Assembly (NCBI GenBank): GCA_021604705.1
Contig: BQJM01000003.1
Span: 24,663-88,662, forward strand
Direction of reading: 5' to 3'
DNA: 64,000 nt
DNA from: a marine bacterium B5-7
Lineage (GTDB): Bacteria > Pseudomonadota > Gammaproteobacteria > BQJM01
Below, in pieces: positions 38,707 to 47,146 of this stretch. Below the pieces are notes generated by a model, which was not told the origin of the DNA, did no database searches, and was given only the letters and a program-made list of their open reading frames with translations. The translations under genes and the position numbers were made by a program. The number at the start of each line of letters is the position of its first letter. Position 1 is the first letter of the stretch.

Positions 38707-39425
38707 CGCAACGCATTTTAATTAATGGCATTCATGGAAAAATGGGAGCAATTGCTAAGCAAGCTGTAGATGCTAGCAATACGGCAAACTTTGTTGTCGG
38801 TTGCAGCCGGCACGATGATTTAGCCTTGGCTATCAAAGAACACAACATTACCACCGTCATTGATTTTACAACAGCATCAACTGCCTTTCAAAACACACAA
38901 ACAATTATTGAACAAGGCGCTCACCCTATCATCGGCACCAGTGGTTTATTGCCTAATCATATCGACGTTTTACAAAAAACATGCCAAGAAAAAAAGTTAG
39001 GCGGCATCATTGCACCTAACTTTTCCTTAGGCGCCGTATTGCTCATGCAGTGCGCGCAGTCTGTTTCCAGCTATTTTTCGCATGCTGAAATTATTGAAAT
39101 GCATCATGATAAAAAAGCAGACGCTCCCTCTGGCACCGCCATCAAAACAGCTCAGCTGTTAGAAAAATCCACTTTAACGCGTGCCAACAGCGAAGAAACC
39201 ATCCCTCACGCACGCGGGGCCACATTAGGAAAAATTCCGATTCACGCGGTACGCTTACCAGGAATGTTAGCCAGAGAAGATGTTATTTTTGGTAATCCCG
39301 GTGAAACTTTAACGATATCCCATAACACACTGGATCGTAGCGCCTTCATGCCGGGCATCTTATTAGCGCTAGAAAAGGTAAGTTCGCTGAATGAACTCGT
39401 TTATGGGTTAGAGCATCTGCTGTAG
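38703..39425 (+). CDS. dapB: 4-hydroxy-tetrahydrodipicolinate reductase
   Basis: 240 residues, close to the family length. It reduces the dihydrodipicolinate precursor with NAD(P)H on the way to diaminopimelate and lysine. The nucleotide loop INGIHGKMGA opens the protein; FTTAS, GTSGL and APNFSLGAVLL follow, then EMHHDKKADAPSGTA with the catalytic His and Lys, and a final RSAFMPGILLALEKV. It overlaps coaBC by 4 bp. Confidence 0.95.
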   Translation: MTQRILINGIHGKMGAIAKQAVDASNTANFVVGCSRHDDLALAIKEHNITTVIDFTTASTAFQNTQTIIEQGAHPIIGTSGLLPNHIDVLQKTCQEKKLGGIIAPNFSLGAVLLMQCAQSVSSYFSHAEIIEMHHDKKADAPSGTAIKTAQLLEKSTLTRANSEETIPHARGATLGKIPIHAVRLPGMLAREDVIFGNPGETLTISHNTLDRSAFMPGILLALEKVSSLNELVYGLEHLL

Positions 39426-39469
39426 ATATGCCGCAAGATAAATACGCTTAAAAGCTTTGGGTCAATTAC

Positions 39470-39516
39470 TCTTTCAAAAAGCGTTGGTGCCAGGGATAGC
39501 CGGCATCGAGCATCGC
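39470..39516. repeat. Half copy of family H
   Basis: TCTTTCAAAAAGCG followed by GCCAGGGATAGCCGGCATCGAG, the inner half of the family H core plus one arm; the other arm and half the core are missing. Twenty bases further on begins a run of family P units, so the two families meet here downstream of dapB. Confidence 0.65.
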
Positions 39517-39539
39517 CTGATAACACAATGGGAATAGTT

Positions 39540-39603
39540 GGAGATCCCGGCTCAAGGCCGGGATGACAGGTCAGGCCGGGATGACAGGTCAGGCAGGGAT
39601 GAC
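39540..39603. repeat. Family P cluster between dapB and the lipoprotein gene
   Basis: One complete palindrome (39540-39567, GGAGATCCCGG...CCGGGATGAC) followed by two half units (TCAGGCCGGGATGACAGG and TCAGGCAGGGATGAC), as if the right half had been copied in tandem by slippage. Confidence 0.75.
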
Positions 39604-39630
39604 AAACTTGACGAAGACAATACGCTTACA

Positions 39631-40563
39631 CTAACCAACCGTTGTTGTTTCATCCAAGATCGCACCTGAACGTTCAGCATAACGTGTTAGATGTTTAGGT
39701 CGGTGGAAATAAGCAATTTGTGCAGCGCCGTATGCACGCGCTTGCAAGCTTGCTAACGGCCAGACATTTGCCGTCGACTTATCAACTGCAGTAATATAAG
39801 CACGGCCCACAGGCAAGGCCTTTGCATTTAAAGTGACTTTATCACGCAAGTTTGCCGTCAAGTTCGCTACCAAACCATATAAGCTCACATCGCCAGCGCC
39901 ACCAGCAACAACATTTAAATCAACACCCTTGATATAATTCACCACGAGTCGACTGCCTTTGCCCGCTTGATAAGCAATTTTTTTAATGTTCAAACCCATG
40001 CTTTCTGGTACTGGGCCAAACACTTTACTGTGCCCAGAACCTTCCACAGTCAGATGCTTAATCTTCGCACCACGCTGAAATTGCACCGTACCCCCATCAC
40101 GCATTTTTATGCCTAAAGGTCTTTTATGATCGCTTAAGAAGATGACTTGCGCGCCACGTTTGACTTTAATAGAGCGAAGAGCATTGGTCCTTAACACAAA
40201 GGTACGCATAGGTGTTTTCAAATGTCGGTCCAACAACAAGATACCATTGTGTAATTTCAAGTGGACATCTTTCGATTTTTTTGTATTGGGGTTCAGCGCC
40301 ACGATCTCGCTTTTCGAACCACCTTCTTGCACTAAGATACGCATATTTCCTTCAACCCATAACTTGGAGACCTTGGTCAGCGGGTGTGTCTGGGGTTTTG
40401 CGCGTTCGGCCTGTTGCTGCGATTGTTTAATATCAGCCGCCGACATGCGTTTTGCTTGCTTGGCAACGGGTGCTAATGGTGATGCCACTGATTCATGACG
40501 ATGACAAGCAGTTAAGCTCAAACTTAAACAGACTGCCCACATCCAAACACTTTGTCGTCGCAT
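39631..40563 (-). CDS. GIN-domain (DUF2807-like) lipoprotein
   Basis: 310 residues. The N-terminus MRRQSVWMWAVCLSLSLTAC is a lipoprotein signal with lipobox LTAC. After a Gln/Ala-rich linker, residues about 65-290 form repeating beta strands (KLWVEGNMRILVQEG, LRSIKVKRGAQVIFLSD, LTANLRDKVTLNAKAL) like the beta-helical GIN or DUF2807 adhesin-head domain. The function of that domain is not settled; it sits on the periplasmic or outer-membrane surface. It is divergent from batA. Confidence 0.7.
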   Translation of the reverse strand: MRRQSVWMWAVCLSLSLTACHRHESVASPLAPVAKQAKRMSAADIKQSQQQAERAKPQTHPLTKVSKLWVEGNMRILVQEGGSKSEIVALNPNTKKSKDVHLKLHNGILLLDRHLKTPMRTFVLRTNALRSIKVKRGAQVIFLSDHKRPLGIKMRDGGTVQFQRGAKIKHLTVEGSGHSKVFGPVPESMGLNIKKIAYQAGKGSRLVVNYIKGVDLNVVAGGAGDVSLYGLVANLTANLRDKVTLNAKALPVGRAYITAVDKSTANVWPLASLQARAYGAAQIAYFHRPKHLTRYAERSGAILDETTTVG

Positions 40564-40648
40564 CGCATTGATCCTTTAAAATAAAATGGTACCCTTGTCC
40601 CATCATGCCAAAACTGTACGTAGTTTGCAAAGGTTTAGGACGAACGAT

Positions 40649-41623
40649 ATGTTGACATTCGAGTGGCCCTATATGGCCTTTGCAGTACTTTTACCATTAC
40701 TGGTCATTTTAAGTTTGCCTCGTGCAAACACCGCGCATAGTGCTGCGTTAAAAGTACCATTTTTCTCGGCCTTATCCGCAACAAAGGGCCATTTACCACT
40801 ACGCCACATGTGGCGCAGCTTGATTACATGTTTCACCTGGGTATTATTAGTCATGGCGTGCTGTCGCCCACAGTGGCAGGGGGCACCCATTATTACGCAA
40901 CAGGCCGGCCGCGCCATTTTTCTCGTCCTGGATTTATCTGGCAGTATGCAACTACCCGACATGGTTGATAAGAATCATCGAATTAATCGCTTGCAAGCAG
41001 TAAAAAAAGTCGCAACACAATTTATTCAGCAACGTACTGGCGATCAATTAGGCTTAATTTTATTTGGCTCTCGCGCCTATCTTCAAACGCCTCTCACTTT
41101 CGACCGACACACAGTTGCAACACAACTAGCTGATGCCACCGTTGGCTTGGCCGGACAACGTACCGCCATGGGAGACGGAATCACCTTAGCCATGCGCGAA
41201 TTATCAAAACAACCGAAAAACGCTCGGGTGATGATATTGCTAACCGATGGCGCAAACAACGCGGGTCGCATTGCACCATTAGATACACTTGAATATGCTA
41301 TAAAATTAGGGATTCGAATTTATACCGTGGGTATTGGCGGAAAAGAAACGATGTTCACCGATCCTTTAGGAAATCACTATGCGATGCCGACTAGCGATCT
41401 CGATGTTAAAACATTGAAAACCATCGCCGATAAAACAGGGGGCTTATTTTTTCGTGCTAGCGATGCACAAGGTTTACAAGACGCCTACCAAAAAATTAGT
41501 CGTTTAGAACCTCGCGCCACAAAAAACATTGTGGCACAGCCAAAACAATCTTTACTCATGTGGCCATTGGGTCTCGCATTACTATTATCGTATCTACTGG
41601 TTGCGACAAGGCGGAAAATATGA
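40649..41623 (+). CDS. BatA-like von Willebrand factor A membrane protein
   Basis: 324 residues. Two N-terminal helices (YMAFAVLLPLLVILSLP; SLITCFTWVLLVMACC) are followed by a VWA domain with full MIDAS: DLSGSM, the Thr in TAMGDG, and LLTDGANNAG. A C-terminal helix anchors it (LLMWPLGLALLLSYLLVA). BatA proteins work with MoxR ATPases. TAGGA lies eight bases before ATG 40649. The stop overlaps batB by ATGA. The partner genes moxR-DUF58-DUF4381 are at 26.6-28.9 kb in the opposite orientation. Confidence 0.9.
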   Translation: MLTFEWPYMAFAVLLPLLVILSLPRANTAHSAALKVPFFSALSATKGHLPLRHMWRSLITCFTWVLLVMACCRPQWQGAPIITQQAGRAIFLVLDLSGSMQLPDMVDKNHRINRLQAVKKVATQFIQQRTGDQLGLILFGSRAYLQTPLTFDRHTVATQLADATVGLAGQRTAMGDGITLAMRELSKQPKNARVMILLTDGANNAGRIAPLDTLEYAIKLGIRIYTVGIGGKETMFTDPLGNHYAMPTSDLDVKTLKTIADKTGGLFFRASDAQGLQDAYQKISRLEPRATKNIVAQPKQSLLMWPLGLALLLSYLLVATRRKI

Positions 41624-42591
41624 GCTGGCCACATTGGTTATATCCAGAATGGGCTTGGGCAGTATTGCCAACGGGCTTACTATTGTTGAACTTAATAAGG
41701 CGGCAACGAAGCACACAAACATGGGATGGTGTGATTGACCCTGCATTACAGGCACATGTACTTATCACCTCAAAAAATCGCTGTTTTATACCGCTTTCTC
41801 TTTTAACCTTAGCGTGGATAACTAGCATTATTGCATTATGTGGCCCAAGCTGGACGCAACAAATGGTGCCTTTAATGCAACGTTTACCCGCACGTGTGAT
41901 TATCTTAGATATGTCTCCAGCCATGCGCGCCGCAGATGTAAAACCTAATCGGCTACAGCGTGCAAAATATAAAATCATTGATCTGCTATCCATGCTACCC
42001 GCCGGCGAGACAGGACTCGTTGCTTTTAGTCAGGCGCCTTATGTTGTTTCGCCATTAACACAAGATAAACAAACGATTCAGACATTGCTACCAGAACTAA
42101 ACACTGACATTATGCCAGGCAATGGTTTTAACTTAGCATGGGCACTAAAAAAATCAGCTGCATTGTTACAACAAGCGGGCTATCGTAATGGAAATTTAAT
42201 TGTGATTGCGCATCGCGCATCTCCTGCAGCCATTAAGGTTGCTGACACCTTAAAGAATCAAGGGTTTCATCTTTCCGTATTGGGCGTAGGCACCCAAACA
42301 GGCGCACCAATTCCCTTAAAAGAAGGGGGGTTCGTGAAACAAAAAAATGGCACGATGTTCATTAGCCGCCTAAATCAGAACCTATTAAAACAAATTGCTA
42401 GCCCAACGTACTATCAAACATTAAGCAGCAACAGTGATGACTTGCATCATTTACTCGCCCATACCCAAGAAAAAATGATATCCAAAAAACGATCCCTCTC
42501 CATTTGGAAAAATGAAGGTTATTGGTTTGCGTTATTCGCCTTACTACTAGCATCCTTGACTTTCAGGCGAGGGTGGTTTTGTTATGTTTAA
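41620..42591 (+). CDS. BatB-like VWA membrane protein with degenerate MIDAS
   Basis: 323 residues, with the same layout as BatA: N-terminal helices (WAVLPTGLLLLNLI; LSLLTLAWITSIIALCG), VWA domain, and C-terminal helix (YWFALFALLLASLTF). The metal site is altered: DxSxS reads DMSPA, the Thr motif reads GNGFN, and the late TDG reads HRAS. Metal-dependent ligand binding is therefore doubtful. It overlaps batA by 4 bp and batC by 8 bp. Confidence 0.87.
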   Translation: MSWPHWLYPEWAWAVLPTGLLLLNLIRRQRSTQTWDGVIDPALQAHVLITSKNRCFIPLSLLTLAWITSIIALCGPSWTQQMVPLMQRLPARVIILDMSPAMRAADVKPNRLQRAKYKIIDLLSMLPAGETGLVAFSQAPYVVSPLTQDKQTIQTLLPELNTDIMPGNGFNLAWALKKSAALLQQAGYRNGNLIVIAHRASPAAIKVADTLKNQGFHLSVLGVGTQTGAPIPLKEGGFVKQKNGTMFISRLNQNLLKQIASPTYYQTLSSNSDDLHHLLAHTQEKMISKKRSLSIWKNEGYWFALFALLLASLTFRRGWFCYV

Positions 42592-43189
42592 ATCTCATCT
42601 ATTTTTTATTGCTTGTTTGCCTCTGTGCGCCCATGCCTCGCTCTGGCAACGCCCCGACCAAATCAATGCGAAAGTAACACAGCGATCAAATCACTCCTAT
42701 CGACAAAAAAACTATGTGGCCAGCGCAAAACAATTGCAAACGATTAACACCCCCGTTGCACATTACAATCGCGGGAATGCGCTCGCACTTTCCGGCAAGT
42801 ATGAATCCGCAATCAAAGCCTATGATAGTGCTTTAAAACAAGACCCCAACCTTGAAGATGCTAAAATCAATCGCGACATTGTGAAAAAATTGTTAGACAA
42901 ACAAAAGAAAAAACAAAAAGACAAAAAGGACAAAAAAAACCAGAACAAAAAGAAAAACAAAAAACAACCTAAACAAAACAACTCAAAATCACAGACAGGA
43001 AAGAAAAAACAACCCAGCCAACCAACGCCCAAAGAAAAGAAAAAAAACAATGCTGCGAAAAAAGGAACGGGCAAAGATGGAAAGCTAAAACACTTTTACC
43101 AACAAGTGCCCGACGATCCAGGCGGTTTATTAAAAAATAAGTTTTTACGTGATTATCAGCGTTATGAGGAAGAGGGGAGACTGAGGTGA
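42584..43189 (+). CDS. BatC-like TPR protein with lysine-rich region
   Basis: 201 residues. A signal peptide (FIACLPLCAHA) precedes two TPR motifs (about 40-95: PVAHYNRGNALALSGKYESA, YDSALKQDPNLEDAKINRDI). Residues about 105-165 are a Lys/Asn/Gln run of low complexity, and the tail is DPGGLLKNKFLRDYQRYE, common in this family. It should be a periplasmic scaffold in the Bat complex. The batD start overlaps its stop (GTGA). Confidence 0.88.
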   Translation: MFKSHLFFIACLPLCAHASLWQRPDQINAKVTQRSNHSYRQKNYVASAKQLQTINTPVAHYNRGNALALSGKYESAIKAYDSALKQDPNLEDAKINRDIVKKLLDKQKKKQKDKKDKKNQNKKKNKKQPKQNNSKSQTGKKKQPSQPTPKEKKKNNAAKKGTGKDGKLKHFYQQVPDDPGGLLKNKFLRDYQRYEEEGRLR

Positions 43190-44997
43190 AACGAATATTA
43201 CATTTATTTGTGCGTGTATTAGTAGGAGATCCCGGATATTCGCTGTGCGAATTCCGGGATGACAGCAGTAACAGATGGAGGCCCCGGGTCAAACCCAGGG
43301 TAACAGATTTTCCTAACGTAACAGCCAGCGCTGTCATCCCGGAATTCGCACAGCGAATATCCGGGATCTCCATCTACCTACTATGCGCTTTATCTTTTCT
43401 GTGTATAAATGTCTACGCCGCCACATTCACGGCTAACTTAGATCGAAACACCATTAACAAAGGTGAAACCGTTAACTTAACCCTCTCTTTAGATGAACTC
43501 AGCACGCAGTCACCAGATATAAAGACCTTACGCGCTATGTTCGTTGTTTTTGGGCGTTCACGTAGCGAATCCATACAATCCATCAATGGAAAACAAACGA
43601 CTAGCACACACTGGGCTTATACTTTATATCCTCGCACGACTGGCGAGCTTCACATCCCTGAATTTCATTTTCAGCAGTTAACAACAAAACCTTTAATTTT
43701 AACTGTGAAGAAACCATTACAAAATACCAGGCAACAATCCATCGATGGAAAACCACTATACCTACAAACAGAAGTAAGTCCGCAGTCTCCCTTTGTCAAT
43801 GCACAAGTCCATTATGTTGTTCGCGTTTTTTCTGCTATCAATTTATTGAATGCACATTTAGAACCGCCGGTTGCGGATCACACCACTTTCTTGCAAGCCG
43901 GTGATGATCGCACTTACCAAACAGAAAAAAATGGCATGCTTTATGAAGTGCTGGAACGTCGCTATGCCGCTTTCCCGCAAAAAGCAGGGAAACTTGTGAT
44001 CCAAGCACCTATTTTAGAAGGTAGCATGAAAGAACGCTTTCAAGATTCTGCTTTTAGTCGTTTGAAACCCATACAGGTAAGCACATCGAATGAAACCTTA
44101 CATGTCAAAGCCATGCCAGCGAGCCTTGATGCGGATACCTGGCTACCCGCACAAAAGGTCACTGTTTCACAAACCTGGGATCAACCTCTAACAAAATTAC
44201 AAAGTGGCACCCCTTTTACACGGACCATCACGATTACCGAAGCGGGATTACCCGCCTCGGATATTCCCGCCGTCACACAAGATACATTGCCCAATGTGCA
44301 ATCTTATCCTGACAAACCCATGCTGAAAGACAAATCTCAATCCGGTAATATTATTGGAAGACGAACAGAGAAATTTGCCTATCTGCCAACACAGGCGGGC
44401 ACCTTATCCTTACCTGCTATTAACATCCCCTGGTGGAATACAATAACAAATAAAAAAGAAATAGCGCGACTGCCTGCAGAAACACTTAGAATACAGGGGA
44501 GAATCACCCTCAAAACAAAAATTTCCGATAGCAAGCCAACGCCAGCAAAACCCTTGGTGAAAGCGCCACAAACTAAATGGGTGATGCCTTTATGGAAACA
44601 AAGTGCCATCGGCTCAGGCATTCTAATATTTATTTTTCTTGGCTTATGGTTTTCTCGCAGAAAAAATAACGCCAAACCTGTTTCAAATAACAAAACAAAA
44701 TCAGCCATCAAATTAGCTTGCGTTCACAATGATGCACGTGCAACGAAGGCAGCTTTACTGGCCTGGGCACGATTACAATGGCCTGAAAAACCTTGCTTAA
44801 GTTTAACGGATCTCGCCAAACGTATGCCAACTGACGCATTAAACAATGCCGTGCAAACATTAGATCAACAACTCTATGGCAAACTCGGCGCTAATTTTGA
44901 TGGAAAAACTTTGTGGCACTTATTCAATGCGGTAAAATGGCCAAAGCCTTCATCAAGCGATAAGAGCAAGCCGGATTTACCACCTTTGTATAAATAA
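43186..44997 (+). CDS. BatD-like protein with palindromic repeat inserted in its N-terminus
   Basis: 603 residues from a GTG overlapping batC. From residue about 80 on it is an ordinary BatD/oxygen-tolerance protein: periplasmic beta domains (ATFTANLDRNTINKGETVNLTL), one membrane helix at about 470 (SAIGSGILIFIFLGLWF) and a cytoplasmic tail. Residues 14-62 are encoded by a 147-bp family P composite, exactly 49 codons without a stop. The two flanks, MKRILHLFVRVLV and YLLCALSFLCINVYAA, read as the two halves of one signal peptide. No other start codon lies between the insert and the hydrophobic stretch, so the insert must be translated or the protein is not exported. Confidence 0.87.
   Translation: MKRILHLFVRVLVGDPGYSLCEFRDDSSNRWRPRVKPRVTDFPNVTASAVIPEFAQRISGISIYLLCALSFLCINVYAATFTANLDRNTINKGETVNLTLSLDELSTQSPDIKTLRAMFVVFGRSRSESIQSINGKQTTSTHWAYTLYPRTTGELHIPEFHFQQLTTKPLILTVKKPLQNTRQQSIDGKPLYLQTEVSPQSPFVNAQVHYVVRVFSAINLLNAHLEPPVADHTTFLQAGDDRTYQTEKNGMLYEVLERRYAAFPQKAGKLVIQAPILEGSMKERFQDSAFSRLKPIQVSTSNETLHVKAMPASLDADTWLPAQKVTVSQTWDQPLTKLQSGTPFTRTITITEAGLPASDIPAVTQDTLPNVQSYPDKPMLKDKSQSGNIIGRRTEKFAYLPTQAGTLSLPAINIPWWNTITNKKEIARLPAETLRIQGRITLKTKISDSKPTPAKPLVKAPQTKWVMPLWKQSAIGSGILIFIFLGLWFSRRKNNAKPVSNNKTKSAIKLACVHNDARATKAALLAWARLQWPEKPCLSLTDLAKRMPTDALNNAVQTLDQQLYGKLGANFDGKTLWHLFNAVKWPKPSSSDKSKPDLPPLYK
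43225..43371. repeat. Composite family P element inside batD (147 bp, in frame)
   Basis: A 42-bp unit at 43225-43266 (GGAGATCCCGGATATTCGC...CCGGGATGACAGC) and its exact reverse complement at 43330-43371. Each unit is itself a hairpin. The 63 bp between them contain a third, decayed unit (GGCCCCGGGTCAAACCCAGG). The total is 49 codons, so the batD frame is kept. Confidence 0.88.
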
Positions 44998-45133
44998 CAA
45001 ATTGGCTAATAGCTACCATCCTACATCTTTACTTCAAATGTACTGGGATAATCTCATCCGCAATGAAGAAAAAAACTGCATTGCACTCAAAAATAGTTGC
45101 AAAAAAGGGATAGTAGGCTAGTATGTTAACAAG

Positions 45134-45235
45134 TGTCATTCCAGAAAATGCGCAGCATTTATCTGGAATCTCCCTCTAGCGTCAAAGGTAATAGAAGGAG
45201 ATCCCGGATATTTGCTCCGCAAATTCCGGGATGAC
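45134..45235. repeat. Two family P units in opposite orientation before hicB
   Basis: A decayed unit at 45134-45173 (GTCATTCCAGA...TCTGGAATCTCC) and a good one at 45197-45235 (GGAGATCCCGGATATTTGC...CCGGGATGAC), pointing away from each other. They occupy most of the 300 bp between batD and hicB, which otherwise holds no gene. The subtype (ATATTTGC loop) is that of the batD insert. Confidence 0.78.
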
Positions 45236-45297
45236 TGCGGTTAGTCCAAAAGTAAAGAGAATTTGAATACGGATAATAATGTAGAGGAGAAACCACA

Positions 45298-45651
45298 GTG
45301 AACACATTAAAATATAAAGGCTACATTGGCTCCATAGAAGCAAGCCTTGATGATAATTGTTTGTATGGAAAAGTATTGCATATCCGTTCACTTATTTTGT
45401 ATGAGGCAAAAACTGTACTTCAGCTTGAAAAGTCCTTCAAGCATGCCGTTGATGAATACCTCTCTGACTGCGAACAGAAAAATATCGAGCCAAACAGACC
45501 CTTTCGAGGTTCACTCAATATCCGTATTGGTGAAACGCTGCATAAAACTGCCGCCCAACTTGCTGATCGTGCAGAAACCTCATTAAACGAATATATTCGC
45601 ACCGCCGTTGCCAACCAAGTCGAGAAAGACAAAAGAAAACCCGCGCGATGA
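45298..45651 (+). CDS. HicB-family antitoxin-like protein, without HicA
   Basis: 117 residues. The N-terminal half is the degenerate-RNase-fold HicB domain (YKGYIGSIEASLDDNCLYGKV), the C-terminal half a ribbon-helix-helix (GSLNIRIGETLHKTAAQLAD, then TSLNEYIRTAV). The GTG start at 45298 has GAGGAGAAA upstream. HicB normally neutralises the mRNA-cleaving toxin HicA encoded next to it, but neither flank contains a 60-codon HicA frame. It is thus an orphan, and may work as a DNA-binding regulator only. Confidence 0.85.
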   Translation: MNTLKYKGYIGSIEASLDDNCLYGKVLHIRSLILYEAKTVLQLEKSFKHAVDEYLSDCEQKNIEPNRPFRGSLNIRIGETLHKTAAQLADRAETSLNEYIRTAVANQVEKDKRKPAR

Positions 45652-45667
45652 GTGTACCGAGCGGGTT
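45631..45667 (-). terminator. Probable terminator of the 412-aa membrane protein gene
   Basis: AACCCGC (45638-45644) and GCGGGTT (45661-45667) form a stem with a 16-base loop; on the minus strand it is followed by TTCTTTTG. It overlaps the last codons of hicB on the other strand. The long loop makes it a modest candidate. Confidence 0.45.
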
Positions 45668-45671
45668 AACG

Positions 45672-46910
45672 TTACGAAGCCTTAACTCTCACAGGAGACT
45701 GATCATTACTTGCTTCCGGTTTTTTTTCGATAAGCGCTTCAAGGGTATTACCAGCTGGTAATACATCAACTGCTGACTCATCAGATGGTACTTTCTCAAA
45801 GAACATCGTATTCACAACTTGCTCACGCTGCACCAACAACTTTGTTTCTTGCGTATCAAAGTGTGTGATTGCTTTTGGGGCGAGGTGCTCGCCAATTGTT
45901 TTCAATGCGAACTTACCAACAAAGCCTGCCAACATCACACCAACCAAACCCAAACTTAATCCTGCACCGGCTAACATGCCCCATGGAGAAAACAAAAACA
46001 GAACTAGCGTTGTAAACAAGAAAATGTTCACGGCCAGCTCTGCGATCGCCATGTTGCGATCATGTGTTTTCATGGACTTCATGCCTTCAGGTGATTCTTC
46101 TAATGCTACTTGCGCCGAATATAATTTCATTGCACTCGCCACTAACATCACACCGAAGATGATGGTAAATAACAAAGGATCTGGCGCAAACTCACCCAGC
46201 TTATCGTGCCAGCTTGCCACGAGCGCACCCACTAAGGCCGCAACATTTAAGCCTAACATCAACAGCAGTAATGCGGTATTTGAAAAAACATCGCGTTTCT
46301 TATTTTCCTGAAGGCTTTGCATTTCTGAATCAACAAGTGTGCTAAACTGTTCTGGCGTCACATCTGTCATTCTTTCTGCTTTCAATTCCGCTGCTTTCAT
46401 CGCCCTCGCCATTTCTGCAGGGGTTAGCAACAAACGACCTTGCTTATCTTTAGGTTGCTTGAACATATTATAAAAAGCATTACCAATTTCTAGTGTCATC
46501 AAGAACAAGGGTATCAATAATAAATGATTACCATTTAATACCTCGGGGGCCAGTGCGAAAAAATACATGATGACAGGGAAGGCGCCTGCATTCATTAATT
46601 CAAAGGCTTGTTGTGATTGATGAAACGCCGCACCCGCTTGCGCCTGCGCATGAGTCATCTGATATTTTTCTTGTAACTCGTTCAGCTTACCGGGTGGCAA
46701 CTTCAAGCCTTTTAAATCCGTCCGCACTTCAACGCGCTGTGATTCACCTAGTAAAGGTGACCCTGCTCTGCTGCTATCGCTATCATTGTAATCTGATGCA
46801 ATCTCATAAGAATTCTCACGGCCTACGCTTTGAATATTTCCATCTGCCTGAACACCAGGTTTAGCGATCCGGAAAAATGGGCCGAGTGGTGCATGTGTAT
46901 TTGTTATCAT
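45672..46910 (-). CDS. Six-TM membrane protein of unknown family, paralogue of 47147-48829
   Basis: 412 residues. A polar N-terminal tail of about 105 residues precedes six helices: AGAFPVIMYFFALAPEV, HLLLIPLFLMTLEIGNAFY, TALLLLMLGLNVAALVGALVA, LLFTIIFGVMLVASAMKLYS, ELAVNIFLFTTLVLFLFSPW and GAGLSLGLVGVMLAGFVGKF; then about 70 residues of acidic tail. Loop motif LLTPAEMARAMKAAE after helix 2 is shared with the next gene (KLSAAEMAQAIQEAN), as are NGNHL/NADHL and FSPWG/LSPYG. I do not recognise the family. AGGAGAAT precedes the ATG. Long soluble tails around a compact membrane core recall membrane-inserted effectors, but this is only a guess. Confidence 0.7.
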   Translation of the reverse strand: MITNTHAPLGPFFRIAKPGVQADGNIQSVGRENSYEIASDYNDSDSSRAGSPLLGESQRVEVRTDLKGLKLPPGKLNELQEKYQMTHAQAQAGAAFHQSQQAFELMNAGAFPVIMYFFALAPEVLNGNHLLLIPLFLMTLEIGNAFYNMFKQPKDKQGRLLLTPAEMARAMKAAELKAERMTDVTPEQFSTLVDSEMQSLQENKKRDVFSNTALLLLMLGLNVAALVGALVASWHDKLGEFAPDPLLFTIIFGVMLVASAMKLYSAQVALEESPEGMKSMKTHDRNMAIAELAVNIFLFTTLVLFLFSPWGMLAGAGLSLGLVGVMLAGFVGKFALKTIGEHLAPKAITHFDTQETKLLVQREQVVNTMFFEKVPSDESAVDVLPAGNTLEALIEKKPEASNDQSPVRVKAS

Positions 46911-47095
46911 TATGATTCTCCTAAAACTCGTTATCTTGTGGATCCATTAGACCAAACGAACCTTAAGGAAATATTAAAGAACAAAGAATGATTGATTGAT
47001 AATAACTATAGGCAGGATAGTACTTGGCTATTTTTGGTGTTTTTCCCCTTTACATCCCGAAAAATGGCATTAGCGATGCCATATTTACGGGTCAG

Positions 47096-47126
47096 AAGAA
47101 AAACCGCCTAACGGAGGGTTAGGCGG
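47096..47126 (-). terminator. Terminator of the 560-aa membrane protein gene
   Basis: CCGCCTAAC and GTTAGGCGG (47104-47126) form a perfect 9-bp stem with a 5-base loop; on the minus strand it is followed by TTTTTCTTC. It lies 20 bp after the stop codon. A second small hairpin (TGGCAT...ATGCCA) follows at about 47064-47081. Confidence 0.8.
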
Positions 47127-47146
47127 CAATGTGAAGGTTTGAGACC

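Noticed and set aside
42820..43074. Antisense frame rich in Phe and Cys within batC
   Set aside because: A mirror of the lysine-rich AAA/AAG codons of batC.
45001..45297. A hicA gene upstream of hicB
   Set aside because: The space is filled by repeat units; no 55-65 codon frame with a double-stranded RNA-binding-like fold was seen.
46613..46864. 83-codon plus-strand frame opposite the 412-residue membrane protein
   Set aside because: Shadow frame without a ribosome binding site or domain.
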